In this document: positions 1-7,475 of the stretch, piece after piece | How positions within the stretch are numbered: the stretch's first letter is position 1 | Layout of the letters: every line of letters starts with the position of its first letter | Assembly: GCA_012032215.1 (NCBI GenBank) | Contig: JAAURO010000026.1 | Coordinates: 1 to 11,256, forward strand | Direction of reading: 5' to 3' | DNA from: Limnobacter sp. | Lineage (GTDB): Bacteria > Pseudomonadota > Gammaproteobacteria > Burkholderiales > Burkholderiaceae_B | Length of the DNA stretch: 11,256 nt | The notes under the pieces: generated by a model | The model's input: the letters and a program-made list of their open reading frames with translations, nothing else | Told to the model about the DNA's origin: nothing | Database searches by the model: none | Translations under genes and position numbers: made by a program

Positions 1-908
1 ATGCCACGTTGGAAACCCGTCAGGTTAAAGGCTTGTTCTTCGCGGGACAAATAAACGGCACTACTGGCTACGAAGAGGCCGCCGCGCAAGGTTTGTTGGC
101 AGGCGCCAACGCCGCATTAACCGCACAGGAACAAGAAAACTGGGTGCCACGTCGCGACGAAGCTTACCTGGGTGTGTTGGTGGACGATTTAATCACTAAG
201 GGGGTGGCGGAGCCTTATCGCATGTTTACCAGCCGGGCAGAGTACCGACTGAGTCTGCGCGAAGACAATGCCGACCTTAGACTCACCGCAAAGGGACGGC
301 AACTGGGATTGGTCACTGATGCACGCTGGGCCTCTTTTTGCCAAAAGCGAGAAGCGATAGACCGGGAAGCCCAGCGTTTGCGGGCGACTTGGATAAATCC
401 CAAGCTGGTTGATCTGGTGCAATTGGAGGCGGTGTTGGGCAAGGGCATTGAGCACGAGTACAATTTGTACGATCTACTCAAGCGCCCCAATGTGCAGTAC
501 CGCAGTTTGGCCAGCCTTACCAGTGTTGAAAACCGGGCTATTTTGCTGGAACCGTTGCAAAACAGTGCATTGGTTTCGCAGCTGGAAATCGAAGTAAAGT
601 ATTCTGGTTATGTGGCACGGCAAGAATCTGAGATTCAGCGCAGTCTTGGCCAGGAAACACTGCGGCTGCCCGACGGCCTGGATTACAACCAGGTTCAAGG
701 TTTAAGCAAAGAGGTGCAACAAAAACTTAATCAGGCAAAGCCCGGTACTTTGGGGCAAGCCGCGCGAATTCAAGGCATCACCCCGGCGGCGCTGTCTTTG
801 CTGCTGGTTTACTTAAAAAAACGCGAACTGCTTGCTACTGCCCACACTACCAGCGGTGCCGAAAAGGATGACAACTCAAGCAAACCGGGGCAGGAGCAAG
901 TGGCTTGA
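1..908 (+). CDS. mnmG: MnmG (GidA), tRNA uridine-5-carboxymethylaminomethyl modification enzyme, C-terminal part
   Basis: This is the 3' half of mnmG; the gene begins before the window, and the first complete codon is at 3 (reading A-T-L-E-T-R). MnmG is a cytoplasmic FAD protein that works with MnmE to install the (carboxymethyl)aminomethyl group on U34 of certain tRNAs. The visible part opens with the conserved family signature [17 protein letters not shown], which belongs to the FAD-binding region, then YLGVLVDDL and [18 protein letters not shown]. The helical C-terminal region that contacts MnmE and tRNA follows, with [11 protein letters not shown] and GLSKEV. About 301 residues are present of roughly 630-650 expected. 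The tail after LLVYLKKR is some 25 residues longer than in E. coli and hydrophilic. The frame is intact, and the TGA stop overlaps the TTG start of rsmG, suggesting translational coupling. Confidence 0.97.
   Translation, partial: ATLETRQVKGLFFAGQINGTTGYEEAAAQGLLAGANAALTAQEQENWVPRRDEAYLGVLVDDLITKGVAEPYRMFTSRAEYRLSLREDNADLRLTAKGRQLGLVTDARWASFCQKREAIDREAQRLRATWINPKLVDLVQLEAVLGKGIEHEYNLYDLLKRPNVQYRSLASLTSVENRAILLEPLQNSALVSQLEIEVKYSGYVARQESEIQRSLGQETLRLPDGLDYNQVQGLSKEVQQKLNQAKPGTLGQAARIQGITPAALSLLLVYLKKRELLATAHTTSGAEKDDNSSKPGQEQVA
892..896 (+). promoter_or_regulatory. Shine-Dalgarno site that fixes the TTG start of rsmG
   Basis: AGGAG lies inside the last codons of mnmG, 8 nt before TTG at 905. 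No ATG in the rsmG frame lies nearby, so this site supports the TTG start and the 4-nt TTGA overlap with the mnmG stop. Confidence 0.75.
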
Positions 909-1585
909 CACATCCTCAGCAACAAGCCTTGGAAGAGGGGCTGGCACAGTTGGGCTTGGCCCTTTCGGTCAGGCAAATAGAACAACTGCTGGCTTATGGC
1001 GATTTGATTGCGAAGTGGAATCGGGTGTACAACCTCACTGCCATTCGCCACGGCGATGAAATACTCACCCATCACTTGCTGGATTGTTTGGCAGCCCTGC
1101 CAGCACTGGAGGCGGGTATTGTCCCCACTTCTACCCACGAACACTCGGCACAAACGCAGGTGCAGCCCCTGCCTGTGCGCGTGCTGGATGTCGGTGCTGG
1201 TGCCGGTTTGCCGGGTTTAATCTGGGCCATCGCAAAGCCGCACTGGCAGATAACCTGCCTGGATACAGTGCAAAAAAAAGTGGTCTTCATGCAGCAAGCC
1301 ATCGGTAGTTTGCAGCTGTGCAATGCCAGGGCTGTGCATGCCAGAATCGAAGCCTGGCAACCGGGACAAGTTTTCGATGTCATTACTTCAAGGGCGTTTT
1401 CCAGCATGTCGCAGTTTATTGATTTAAGCCAAGCCTGCCTGGCCCCCGGTGGCGTTTTTGCAGCCATGAAAGGCCGCTGGGAAACCGATCAAGATGTGTC
1501 GGCCGGGTGGTTGGTGCAAGCAGTTTGCCCTTTGCAAGTGCCATTCCTGACCGAAGCCCGGCATTTGTTCCTCATTCGCAGATAA
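905..1585 (+). CDS. rsmG: RsmG (GidB), 16S rRNA (guanine527-N7)-methyltransferase
   Basis: RsmG transfers a methyl group from S-adenosylmethionine to N7 of G527 in 16S rRNA; in other bacteria its loss gives low-level streptomycin resistance. The 226-residue product has an N-terminal helical part with [12 protein letters not shown] (residues about 38-48). The SAM-binding glycine loop [11 protein letters not shown] is at about 94-104, followed by the acidic LD motif near 119-120, SRAF at 162-165 and MKG at 188-190. It is about 20 residues longer than the E. coli protein. The extra length is mainly a loop at about 68-91, between the helical part and the Rossmann fold, and the overall pattern is betaproteobacterial. 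It starts with TTG, preceded by AGGAG, and overlaps mnmG by 4 nt. The 54-nt gap to parA is rich in A and C and shows no terminator. Confidence 0.96.
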   Translation: MTHPQQQALEEGLAQLGLALSVRQIEQLLAYGDLIAKWNRVYNLTAIRHGDEILTHHLLDCLAALPALEAGIVPTSTHEHSAQTQVQPLPVRVLDVGAGAGLPGLIWAIAKPHWQITCLDTVQKKVVFMQQAIGSLQLCNARAVHARIEAWQPGQVFDVITSRAFSSMSQFIDLSQACLAPGGVFAAMKGRWETDQDVSAGWLVQAVCPLQVPFLTEARHLFLIRR

Positions 1586-1625
1586 AATCAAAACACACTA
1601 CCATCAAAGCACACAACATCACTTC

Positions 1626-1630
1626 AAGGA
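1626..1630 (+). promoter_or_regulatory. Shine-Dalgarno site that decides the parA start
   Basis: AAGGA directly abuts the ATG at 1631, which is too close to serve it, but lies 9 nt before the in-frame ATG at 1640. It therefore favours 1640 as the start, giving the usual MAKVFCIANQKGG N-terminus of this family. Confidence 0.7.
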
Positions 1631-1639
1631 ATGGCGCTC

Positions 1640-2422
1640 ATGGCAAAAGTCTTTTGTATTGCCAATCAAAAAGGTGGCGTGGGTAAAACCACTACAGCCG
1701 TTAATCTGGCAGCAGGGCTGGCCATGTCCAATTACCGCGTATTGCTGATCGATCTCGACCCGCAAGGCAACGCCACCATGGGGTCAGGCATTGAAAAACA
1801 CTCGATAGAGTTCAGTGTATACCAAGTGTTGGTAGGGTTGTGCTCAGCCAAACAAGCCATTGTTAGCGCAGAAAATGCCGGGTTCGATATTATTCCCGCC
1901 AACCGCGAACTGGCTGGCGCCGAAGTAGAGCTGGTTGAGTTTGAAGGCCGCGAGTTGAAATTGCGCCAAGCGGTGGATGAGGTATGTGGCAGCTACGACT
2001 TCGTGCTCATTGATTGCCCACCGGCTTTGTCGTTGCTTACTCTCAATGCCTTGTGCTGTGCGCATGGCGTGGTAATTCCCATGCAGTGCGAGTACTACGC
2101 TCTGGAAGGTTTAAGCGATTTGGTCAACACCATTCGCCAAGTGTGCAAAAATTTAAATCCCAATCTCACTATTATTGGTCTGTTGCGCGTAATGTTCGAC
2201 CCACGCATGACGCTCTCGCAGCAAGTGTCCGAGCAACTGGAAAAACACTTTGCCGATAAAGTATTCAAAACCATTATTCCGCGCAATGTGCGCTTAGCCG
2301 AAGCGCCCAGTTATGGGGTGCCCGGCGTGTTGTTCGACAAGCGCAGCAAAGGCGCCCAGGCTTATTTGAGTTTTGCGACGGAAATGGCGGGCAGGGTAGG
2401 GCTTGCGGCAGCGGCAGCATAA
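1640..2422 (+). CDS. parA: ParA (Soj) chromosome partitioning ATPase
   Basis: ParA binds DNA non-specifically over the nucleoid as an ATP dimer. It is released when ParB stimulates hydrolysis, and so moves the origin region apart after replication. The 260-residue protein carries the deviant Walker A motif KGGVGKTT at residues 11-18, with the two lysines typical of the ParA/MinD group. Switch I is LIDLDPQGNAT at about 36-46, and Walker B FVLIDCPPA is at about 121-129. The C-terminal part has IPRNVRLAEAPSYG, conserved in Soj-type proteins. There is no N-terminal helix-turn-helix extension, so this is a chromosomal (Soj-like) form, not a P1-type plasmid ParA. An in-frame ATG at 1631 would add three residues but is less well placed relative to the ribosome binding site. 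parB follows after 58 nt. Confidence 0.96.
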   Translation: MAKVFCIANQKGGVGKTTTAVNLAAGLAMSNYRVLLIDLDPQGNATMGSGIEKHSIEFSVYQVLVGLCSAKQAIVSAENAGFDIIPANRELAGAEVELVEFEGRELKLRQAVDEVCGSYDFVLIDCPPALSLLTLNALCCAHGVVIPMQCEYYALEGLSDLVNTIRQVCKNLNPNLTIIGLLRVMFDPRMTLSQQVSEQLEKHFADKVFKTIIPRNVRLAEAPSYGVPGVLFDKRSKGAQAYLSFATEMAGRVGLAAAAA

Positions 2423-2480
2423 TGGTTTTCAATGGCTAATAAAATTGCCCGGTATTCAAAAAGCATTGTAAGAGGTAAGC

Positions 2481-3369
2481 ATGAATGCAACAAAACGGGC
2501 CAAGGGTCTAGGAAGGGGGCTGGAAGCCCTCTTAGGGCCCGCTGGTCCTTCCGCAGAGTTTTCCCCCGAGCCTGGGCAGGAAACAATCAGGGTGCTGTCG
2601 CGCGCCCAGCTACAGGCAGGCAAGTACCAGCCGCGAACACGCATGGACGAAGCCTCTTTACAGGACTTGGCCGAATCGATCAAAAGCCAGGGCATTATGC
2701 AGCCAATTTTGGTGCGCCCGGTTGGGGCCGATAAATACGAAATTATTGCCGGCGAACGGCGTTTCAGGGCCGCTGGCATGGCCGGGTTGGCCGAGGTGCC
2801 GGTTCTGGTGCGTTCCGTGCCCGATGAATCTGCGCTGGCCATGGCGCTTATCGAAAACATTCAGCGTGAAAATCTCAACCCGCTGGAAGAGGCCACTGGT
2901 GTTAAGCGCCTTATCGACGAGTTTCATTTAACGCATGTGCAAGCTGCGCAAGCAATTGGCCGCTCGCGCAGCGCAACCAGCAATCTGCTTCGCTTGCTTA
3001 ATCTGGCCGAACCAGTGCAAACCATGTTGCTGGCTGGCGACATTGAAATGGGCCACGCGCGTCCATTGCTGGTATTGGATACAGCCGCGCAGATAGCCTG
3101 TGCCAACGAAAGTGGTGAATCGGCGGCTTTCTGTGCGTGAAACTGAAAAACTCGTAATTGACTGGACCAAAGAAAGCGAACGCATCCTGCCCAGGCGGGT
3201 GTTGGGCCCAGACGCAAAGCGCCTTCAAGAAGGCCTGTGCGACTGGATGGCCTGCGATGTGCAGCTTAAAACCACTGCCAATGGCAAAGGAAGCCTGGTT
3301 ATTAGGTTCTCTAATCTGGACGAACTCGATGGCGTGTTACAGCGCATCGGCTTTCCTCAGGCAGAGTGA
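2481..3369 (+). CDS. parB: ParB (Spo0J) chromosome partitioning CTPase, frameshifted in this sequence
   Basis: ParB loads at parS sites as a CTP-dependent clamp, spreads along DNA and activates ParA. The ATG at 2481 has AGAGG 5 nt upstream. The N-terminus GLGRGLEALLG is the usual ParA-activating segment. The CTP-binding boxes are GERRFRAA at 91-98 and ENIQRENLNPLEEA at 125-138, and a helix-turn-helix lies at about 150-172. After residue 210 (NE, position 3110) the frame breaks and stops at 3140. Reading continues one base later at 3112 with VVNRRLSVRETEKLV and ends with the dimerisation domain SLVIRFSNLDELDGVL before TGA at 3369. Removing one A from the run at 3109-3111 restores a normal 295-residue ParB. 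The break is probably a sequence error, since both halves are well conserved. Confidence 0.93.
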
Positions 3370-3448
3370 TGGGTGTTGTCCTGCTGAGAGTGCTGATTGT
3401 GCGCTTGGCTTGGCGCAGTATGTGCTCCAAGTTCTTTCTCATGGCGTT

Positions 3449-4428
3449 CTAAAAAATCTCCATTCTTTTTATGAGCATGTCAAAATTTCTGCGCTCGCCG
3501 CTATTTCGAGCCTCACTGCTCTCGCCGCTATTTCGAGCCTTATCGGTGGTGGTCATCAGTGCACTCATGCCCAAATCATTGAGTACCAGTATTCGCGCCA
3601 TTCGTAGTCGTTCGTGCACTGGGAGTGTGGGTTGACCGAGTGGATTTGCTTTGAATATGGTTTTCCAAAGTGCGTGAAGCATCGAGTATGAGTGCGGAAA
3701 AGGGCTGTGACCCCTATTAATATTTGGAATTTCTTTTCTGGGCGTTTTCAATAAAACGGTTTTGAATGTTTCCATTTTTGCTGGGTCTGATGCAATTTCT
3801 TCTAGGAATTTGCACAAAGGCTCAGTCGTTGTTTTATGTCCATTCGCTGCTCTTTTAACCCAAGCCGGCATTACCGCGCCGATAAACTCTTCTTTCAAAA
3901 GGTTTTTTCGGTTGCAGCATCGGTGGTTCTGGGGGTTTTTGCTGGGGTACCGTCAGCCTCATTCCCAAAAGCGCTTCGGTCGCGTTTGGACCTTCTTGGT
4001 GCAAGACTAGGGCCCGCTTGATCATTGCTTTTTGTGGTTGTAACCGGCGCAGTGTTTGGTGCGTAAGCCTCTTCAGATTGACTGTTGGCCAACGGTACAT
4101 GCAATGGCGGCACGGGGATGGCTTTCAGGAGTACACCTAATTGATGCGTGACCGCCTGAATAGTAGCCCTTGTGTAGGCATGAAGCCTTTCCCTGCTAGC
4201 TGAATCCATGTCCTCTAAAGCCTGTGAACCAACTCTGCCCAGCATATGCGAAACAACACGCGCTGGATCTTTTGAATGTTGTTCCAACAAAGTCTTTAAA
4301 GCTGGCCAGGTAATCTGGTTTGCTAAAACGTCTAACAAAGGCCGAACGTGCTCGGGAGATACCGATACTTCGGGGCTTTCCCTAGTGTGAGGCGCTTTGG
4401 GTAAATGGTTGGTAGCGGGGGTAGGCAT
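3449..4428 (-). CDS. Hypothetical protein of unknown function, frameshifted in this sequence
   Basis: I do not recognise this gene. It starts at ATG 4428 with only a weak GAG as ribosome binding site and is convergent with parB. The first frame runs 175 sensible codons and stops at 3895. A second frame continues without a gap, as LLKEEFIGAVMPAWVKR, to a TAG at 3449. Adding one base to the six-base run at 3903-3908 joins them into 326 residues. Visible parts are a polar N-terminus, a helical region at about 24-103, a proline/threonine-rich and very basic linker (APRRSKRDR at 143-151) and a second helical region from about 177. Residues 43-57 and 204-218 resemble each other (both contain DPA and spaced leucines), hinting at a duplicated helical unit. 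The C-terminus has a short repeat containing ARNSGE. No signal peptide or membrane segment is evident. Two genes overlapping by TTGA is the alternative, but no ribosome binding site supports the second. Confidence 0.6.
3494..3547. repeat. Two tandem copies of a 27-bp unit
   Basis: The 20-bp stretch CTCGCCGCTATTTCGAGCCT occurs at 3494-3513 and again at 3521-3540. The spacing makes a tandem duplication with a 27-bp period. Because 27 is a multiple of three it preserves the minus-strand reading frame and adds nine residues containing ARNSGE near the C-terminus of the unknown protein. The remaining 7 bp of each unit differ. Confidence 0.85.
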
Positions 4429-4432
4429 GCCA

Positions 4433-4448
4433 ATTTCTCACAGGAAAT
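4433..4448. repeat. Short inverted repeat just upstream of the minus-strand gene
   Basis: ATTTC and GAAAT are separated by 6 nt, only 5 nt upstream of the minus-strand ATG. It overlaps the place where a ribosome would bind, so it could act as an operator or small RNA hairpin. The arms are only 5 bp and chance is quite possible. Confidence 0.25.
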
Positions 4449-4450
4449 GT

Positions 4451-4530
4451 AAAAAACTGAGTGTTTGTTTTTTATGAAAAGTTCATTATTTTTGTGAGTT
4501 TTTGTAATTTTTTTTGGGCGCAGGAAAAAA
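4451..4530. other. AT-rich divergent spacer with T and A tracts
   Basis: Between the start of the minus-strand gene and the atp promoter lies a stretch dominated by A and T, including a T6 tract at 4468-4473 and a T8 tract near 4508-4515. It is clearly more AT-rich than the rest of the window. A promoter for the minus-strand gene is expected here, but I could not pick a convincing -35/-10 pair. No gene is visible. Confidence 0.5.
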
Positions 4531-4546
4531 GAGAGTATGGTGTTGC

Positions 4547-4562
4547 ATGTAATTGCCTACAT
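4547..4562. repeat. Inverted repeat upstream of the atp promoter
   Basis: ATGTA and TACAT are perfect 5-bp arms separated by 6 nt, about 46 nt upstream of the -35 box. The geometry would suit a dimeric regulator site, but the arms are short and no family can be named. Confidence 0.25.
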
Positions 4563-4608
4563 CGCGCGAGTAAAGCGCCGCGTTGTGCAGAGTTTCCTTG
4601 AAATGTGT

Positions 4609-4638
4609 TTGACGCGGCTGCGTAAAAACACCTATAAT
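4609..4638 (+). promoter_or_regulatory. Sigma-70 promoter of the atp operon
   Basis: TTGACG at 4609-4614 and a perfect TATAAT at 4633-4638 are separated by 18 nt. Transcription would start near 4645, giving a leader of about 40 nt before the atpI start region. This is the strongest promoter match I noticed in the window, and it sits where the highly expressed ATP synthase operon begins. Confidence 0.82.
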
Positions 4639-4667
4639 CCTCGGGTTTGTCAAAAGCGCATGCACCG

Positions 4668-4675
4668 AAAGGGAG
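4668..4675 (+). promoter_or_regulatory. Ribosome binding site upstream of atpI
   Basis: AAAGGGAG lies 7 nt before a TTG at 4683. It is the only good Shine-Dalgarno match between the promoter and the conserved part of atpI. The frame it opens is one base off from the frame of the first AtpI membrane segment, which bears on where atpI really starts. Confidence 0.6.
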
Positions 4676-4682
4676 CAACCCC

Positions 4683-5041
4683 TTGTTCCTGGTCATGCTG
4701 CAAAACAGTGCTTATGTGGAAAATCGTCGGGCTTCAATGGCTTGTCGGGGGTTTGGTTTGTCTCTCGATGCTGGCACTGTCGGTGCAACATGCGCAGTCT
4801 GCGGGCTGGGGGCTGTTGGCCGTGGCTTTGCCCAGTACGGTTTTTGCCGCGCGCCTGGCGTTGGGAACCAAAAACCCTATGGCAGGCACCCTGGTGCTTT
4901 TTGGCTGGCGAATTTATAAAGGTTGGCGCAAGCATTGTAATTTTGTTTGTGGCTGGCCTGGTAGACCCCGATTTAATCTGGTGGCCCCTGCTGCTTGCAG
5001 TGGTGGCAACCCTTAAAAGCTATTTTTGGCATTTTTTTTGA
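4683..5041 (+). CDS. atpI: AtpI, ATP synthase assembly-associated membrane protein, frameshifted in this sequence
   Basis: AtpI is the small membrane protein encoded first in many atp operons and linked to c-ring assembly and Mg2+ supply; it is not part of the final enzyme. The conserved body is split between frames. One frame from about 4732 gives [17 protein letters not shown] and ends in NPMAGTLVL. The next frame gives [16 protein letters not shown] and LKSYFWHFF before TGA at 5041. The two join if one T is removed from the run at 4898-4902. The start is uncertain. ATG 4714 is in the upstream frame but has no ribosome binding site. TTG 4683 has a good one but needs a further +1 correction around 4719-4731 (AAAA or GGG). 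Restored lengths would be 108 or 118 residues. Membrane helices typical of the family are visible. The identity rests on position and hydrophobic pattern, especially GEFIKV. Confidence 0.8.
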
Positions 5042-5048
5042 GATAACA

Positions 5049-5939
5049 ATGGCAGCAGATTCAATCGCAGCAGATACCGTAGCAGGACACACTTCGGGCC
5101 CCACGGCTTCGGAATATATCGTTCATCACCTGCAACACTTTGCAACCAGTAAACAGTCCTTTATTGCTGATTTTTCAGTCGTCAATATGGATACCCTGTT
5201 TTTCTCAATTCTTTCTGGCTTGTTGGCCTTGTTGTTTCTGCGCCGTGCCGCCAAAAAGGCCACCTCAGGTGTGCCCGGGCGTTTTCAAGGATTTGTAGAG
5301 CTTATGGTTGAAATGGTGGAGAGCCAGTCCAAAGCGATTGTGCACGGCAACCGCCAGTTTATCGCACCACTTGCTCTGACCGTCTTTTGCTGGATTGTCG
5401 TCATGAACGCGTTCGACCTGGTGCCCGTTGATCTGCTGCCCATGCTGTGGGGTCACGGATTGGCCACCTCTGGTGTCGTTGCCGACCCACACGATGCTTA
5501 CCTGCGGGTAGTTGCTACTGCCGATTTAAACGGTGCTCTGGGCCTTTCGCTGGGCGTGTTGTGCCTCATGCTGTATTATTCGGTGAAAATCAAAGGTGCT
5601 GCTGGTTTTGTGCGCGAACTGTTTTGCGCGCCGTTTGGTTCCAACCCGTTGCTCTGGATTCCCAACTTTGTTCTAAACCTCATTGAATACGCCGCAAAAA
5701 CGGTTTCTCTGGGTATGCGGCTGTTTGGCAACATGTACGCAGGCGAGCTGATTTTCATGCTTATTGCTTTATTGGGTAGCGCAGCAGCCCTGTCAATGGG
5801 CGGTGCCTTTGCCTTCATAGGCCACATTATTGCCGGTTCAATCTGGGCTATTTTTCACATTCTGATTGTTTTACTTCAGGGTTTTATTTTTATGATGTTG
5901 ACCCTGATTTACATCGGTCAAGCCCACGAGGCGCATTAA
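5049..5939 (+). CDS. atpB: AtpB, ATP synthase Fo subunit a
   Basis: Subunit a forms the two half-channels that carry protons to and from the c-ring. The 296-residue product begins at ATG 5049, 7 nt after the atpI stop and with only a weak GAG(AT) ahead, suggesting coupling to atpI. Sequence landmarks are [18 protein letters not shown] (an early membrane helix), [26 protein letters not shown], and the signature [13 protein letters not shown] at 221-233. R224 there corresponds to the essential arginine that faces the c-subunit carboxylate. The last helices end in [16 protein letters not shown]. An in-frame codon upstream (4995) would extend into atpI and lacks support. The frame is intact throughout. 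Confidence 0.97.
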   Translation: MAADSIAADTVAGHTSGPTASEYIVHHLQHFATSKQSFIADFSVVNMDTLFFSILSGLLALLFLRRAAKKATSGVPGRFQGFVELMVEMVESQSKAIVHGNRQFIAPLALTVFCWIVVMNAFDLVPVDLLPMLWGHGLATSGVVADPHDAYLRVVATADLNGALGLSLGVLCLMLYYSVKIKGAAGFVRELFCAPFGSNPLLWIPNFVLNLIEYAAKTVSLGMRLFGNMYAGELIFMLIALLGSAAALSMGGAFAFIGHIIAGSIWAIFHILIVLLQGFIFMMLTLIYIGQAHEAH

Positions 5940-5952
5940 TAGGTTCTAATGA

Positions 5953-6003
5953 GCGCACTAATTTGGTGCGTGTTCGGATGTGTTTCCGGAAATGCGCCCG
6001 CAC
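5953..6003 (+). promoter_or_regulatory. Alternative hairpins in the atpB-atpE spacer
   Basis: GCGCAC (5953-5958) can pair with GTGCGT (5966-5971). The same GTGCG can instead pair with CGCAC at 5999-6003, enclosing a second stem, TTCGGA (5973-5978) with TCCGGAA (5985-5991, one bulge). The outer pairings exclude each other. They might protect the 5' end of a processed atpE message or separate atpB from atpE translation. A function is inference only. Confidence 0.4.
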
Positions 6004-6011
6004 GAATTACA

Positions 6012-6300
<289 letters not shown>

Positions 6301-6326
6301 TTTGCAGCCAATTCCTTCGAGTAACC

Positions 6327-6359
6327 CGCGCAGATTTGTTGCTATTTTCTGCGCGTTTT
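6327..6359 (+). terminator. Terminator-like hairpin between atpE and atpF
   Basis: CGCGCAGA (6327-6334) and TCTGCGCG (6348-6355) form a perfect 8-bp stem with a 13-nt loop, followed directly by TTTT. The T-run is short and the operon must continue, so this is more likely a partial terminator, pause site or 3' stabiliser of an atpE-containing transcript than a complete terminator. The atpF ribosome binding site AAGGA (6361-6365) begins just after it. Confidence 0.5.
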
Positions 6360-6373
6360 AAAGGAAACTAGCC

Positions 6374-6844
6374 GTGAACTTAAACGCAACGCTGTTTGCA
6401 CAGCTTATCGTTTTCTTCATTTTGGCGTGGTTCACCATGAAATATGTGTGGCCGCCCCTAATTAAAGCGATCGATGAGCGTGCCCAAAAAATTGCAGACG
6501 GTTTGGCCGCTGCAGAACGTGGAAAGCTGGAACTGGCAGAAGCCGGGCGCCGGGCTGAACAGGAAATGGCCGAAGTTCGGTCTGAAAATCAGAGCCGCCT
6601 TGCCGACGCAGAAAAGCGGGCTCAGCAAATCATCGAAGATGCCAAGAAGCAGGCCGAATTGGAAAAAAAGCGTATTCTTGCTCAGGCCGAGGCAGAAGCT
6701 GCTCAAGAGGCACAGCGTGCCCGCGATCAGCTGCGCAACCAACTGGCCGACCTGGTGGTACGTGGCGCTGAACAAATCCTGAAAAAGGAAGTGTCTCGTC
6801 AGGCCCATACTGATTTGCTGAACCAGTTAAAGGCCGAACTGTAA
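6374..6844 (+). CDS. atpF: AtpF, ATP synthase Fo subunit b
   Basis: Subunit b is the peripheral stalk that holds the alpha/beta hexamer against subunit a. The 156-residue protein starts with GTG at 6374, with AAGGA 8 nt upstream. It has a single N-terminal membrane helix (residues about 5-25, [19 protein letters not shown]), then [18 protein letters not shown], then a long charged helix rich in A, E, K, R and Q typical of the b-dimer coiled coil. The C-terminal part ([16 protein letters not shown]) contacts the delta subunit. The length matches the E. coli protein and the frame is intact. GTG is a weaker start than ATG, which fits a lower output than atpE. Confidence 0.97.
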   Translation: MNLNATLFAQLIVFFILAWFTMKYVWPPLIKAIDERAQKIADGLAAAERGKLELAEAGRRAEQEMAEVRSENQSRLADAEKRAQQIIEDAKKQAELEKKRILAQAEAEAAQEAQRARDQLRNQLADLVVRGAEQILKKEVSRQAHTDLLNQLKAEL

Positions 6845-6885
6845 TTGGCCGTACTTTAATTTTCTTGCACCAAGGAATATAAAAC

Positions 6886-7422
6886 ATGGTCGAACTATCT
6901 ACCATCGCTCGTCCTTACGCCGAAGCAGCCTACAAGGTGGCCAATGCCTCCTCAAAGGTGCAGCAATGGTCTGACTGGCTGGACGCGTGGGCGGCAGTGG
7001 CGCAAAACCCGGATATACGTCTTTTGATCGACAACCCCAAGTTGAATGATGAACAGGTGTTGGCCGTGTTCAGCGAGCTGTCCGGCACACCTGCCCAGGC
7101 AGAGGCCAGGAACTTTCTGTCTTCGCTCGTGGAAAATCGCCGTCTGTTGGCTTTGCCTGAAATTGCCCACCATTTTAACGGGTTGAAAAATGCCGACTCA
7201 GGTTCGGCCGAAGCGGTTATTACTTCAGCCTTTTCCATGGATGCGTCCGAAGTACAAAACATGGTGGGGCCGCTGGAAAGGAAGTTTGGTCTGAAACTCA
7301 ACGTAACGGTACAAGTCGATGAAACCTTGATAGGCGGCATCACTGTGCAGGTGGGCGATCAATTTCTTGACACATCCGTGCGCGGAAAACTGAATGCGAT
7401 GAAGGTGGCCCTGACCGCCTGA
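6886..7422 (+). CDS. atpH: AtpH, ATP synthase F1 subunit delta
   Basis: Delta caps the F1 head and joins it to the b-subunit stalk. The 178-residue product begins at ATG 6886, with AAGGA 9 nt upstream. The N-terminal helical domain opens with the conserved pattern [12 protein letters not shown]. The middle has [18 protein letters not shown], and the C-terminal domain shows [19 protein letters not shown] and the end motif [11 protein letters not shown]. Length and order of parts are normal for proteobacterial delta. It lies 41 nt after atpF and 53 nt before atpA, and no transcription signal is evident in either gap. Confidence 0.97.
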   Translation: MVELSTIARPYAEAAYKVANASSKVQQWSDWLDAWAAVAQNPDIRLLIDNPKLNDEQVLAVFSELSGTPAQAEARNFLSSLVENRRLLALPEIAHHFNGLKNADSGSAEAVITSAFSMDASEVQNMVGPLERKFGLKLNVTVQVDETLIGGITVQVGDQFLDTSVRGKLNAMKVALTA

Positions 7423-7475
7423 TTCCACCCGGACTCTTGCCTGAATGGGCCTCAAACAAATTTGGAGCAATTACT

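Noticed and set aside
1..2480. A replication origin near mnmG-rsmG-parAB
   Set aside because: This cluster is often near oriC, but I saw no group of DnaA boxes (TTATCCACA-like) and the spacers are too short to hold an origin.
3129..3144. Half of a parS-like site (CGTGAAAC) inside parB
   Set aside because: Only one half matches the palindrome (about 10 of 16 bases overall), and these bases encode the conserved SVRET of ParB, which explains them.
3400..3417. TGCGC...GCGCA hairpin between parB and the minus-strand gene as a bidirectional terminator
   Set aside because: The stem is only 5 bp and has no T-run on either side.
3449..3898. A separate second minus-strand gene starting at TTG 3898 and overlapping the first by TTGA
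   Set aside because: No ribosome binding site precedes it, and one added base in the adjacent six-base run fuses both frames into a continuous 326-residue protein, in line with the other indels. Not fully excluded.
4537..5016. A 159-residue plus-strand reading frame across the atp promoter region
   Set aside because: It is the atpI frame extended upstream through the promoter and downstream past the indel; its ends do not look like protein.
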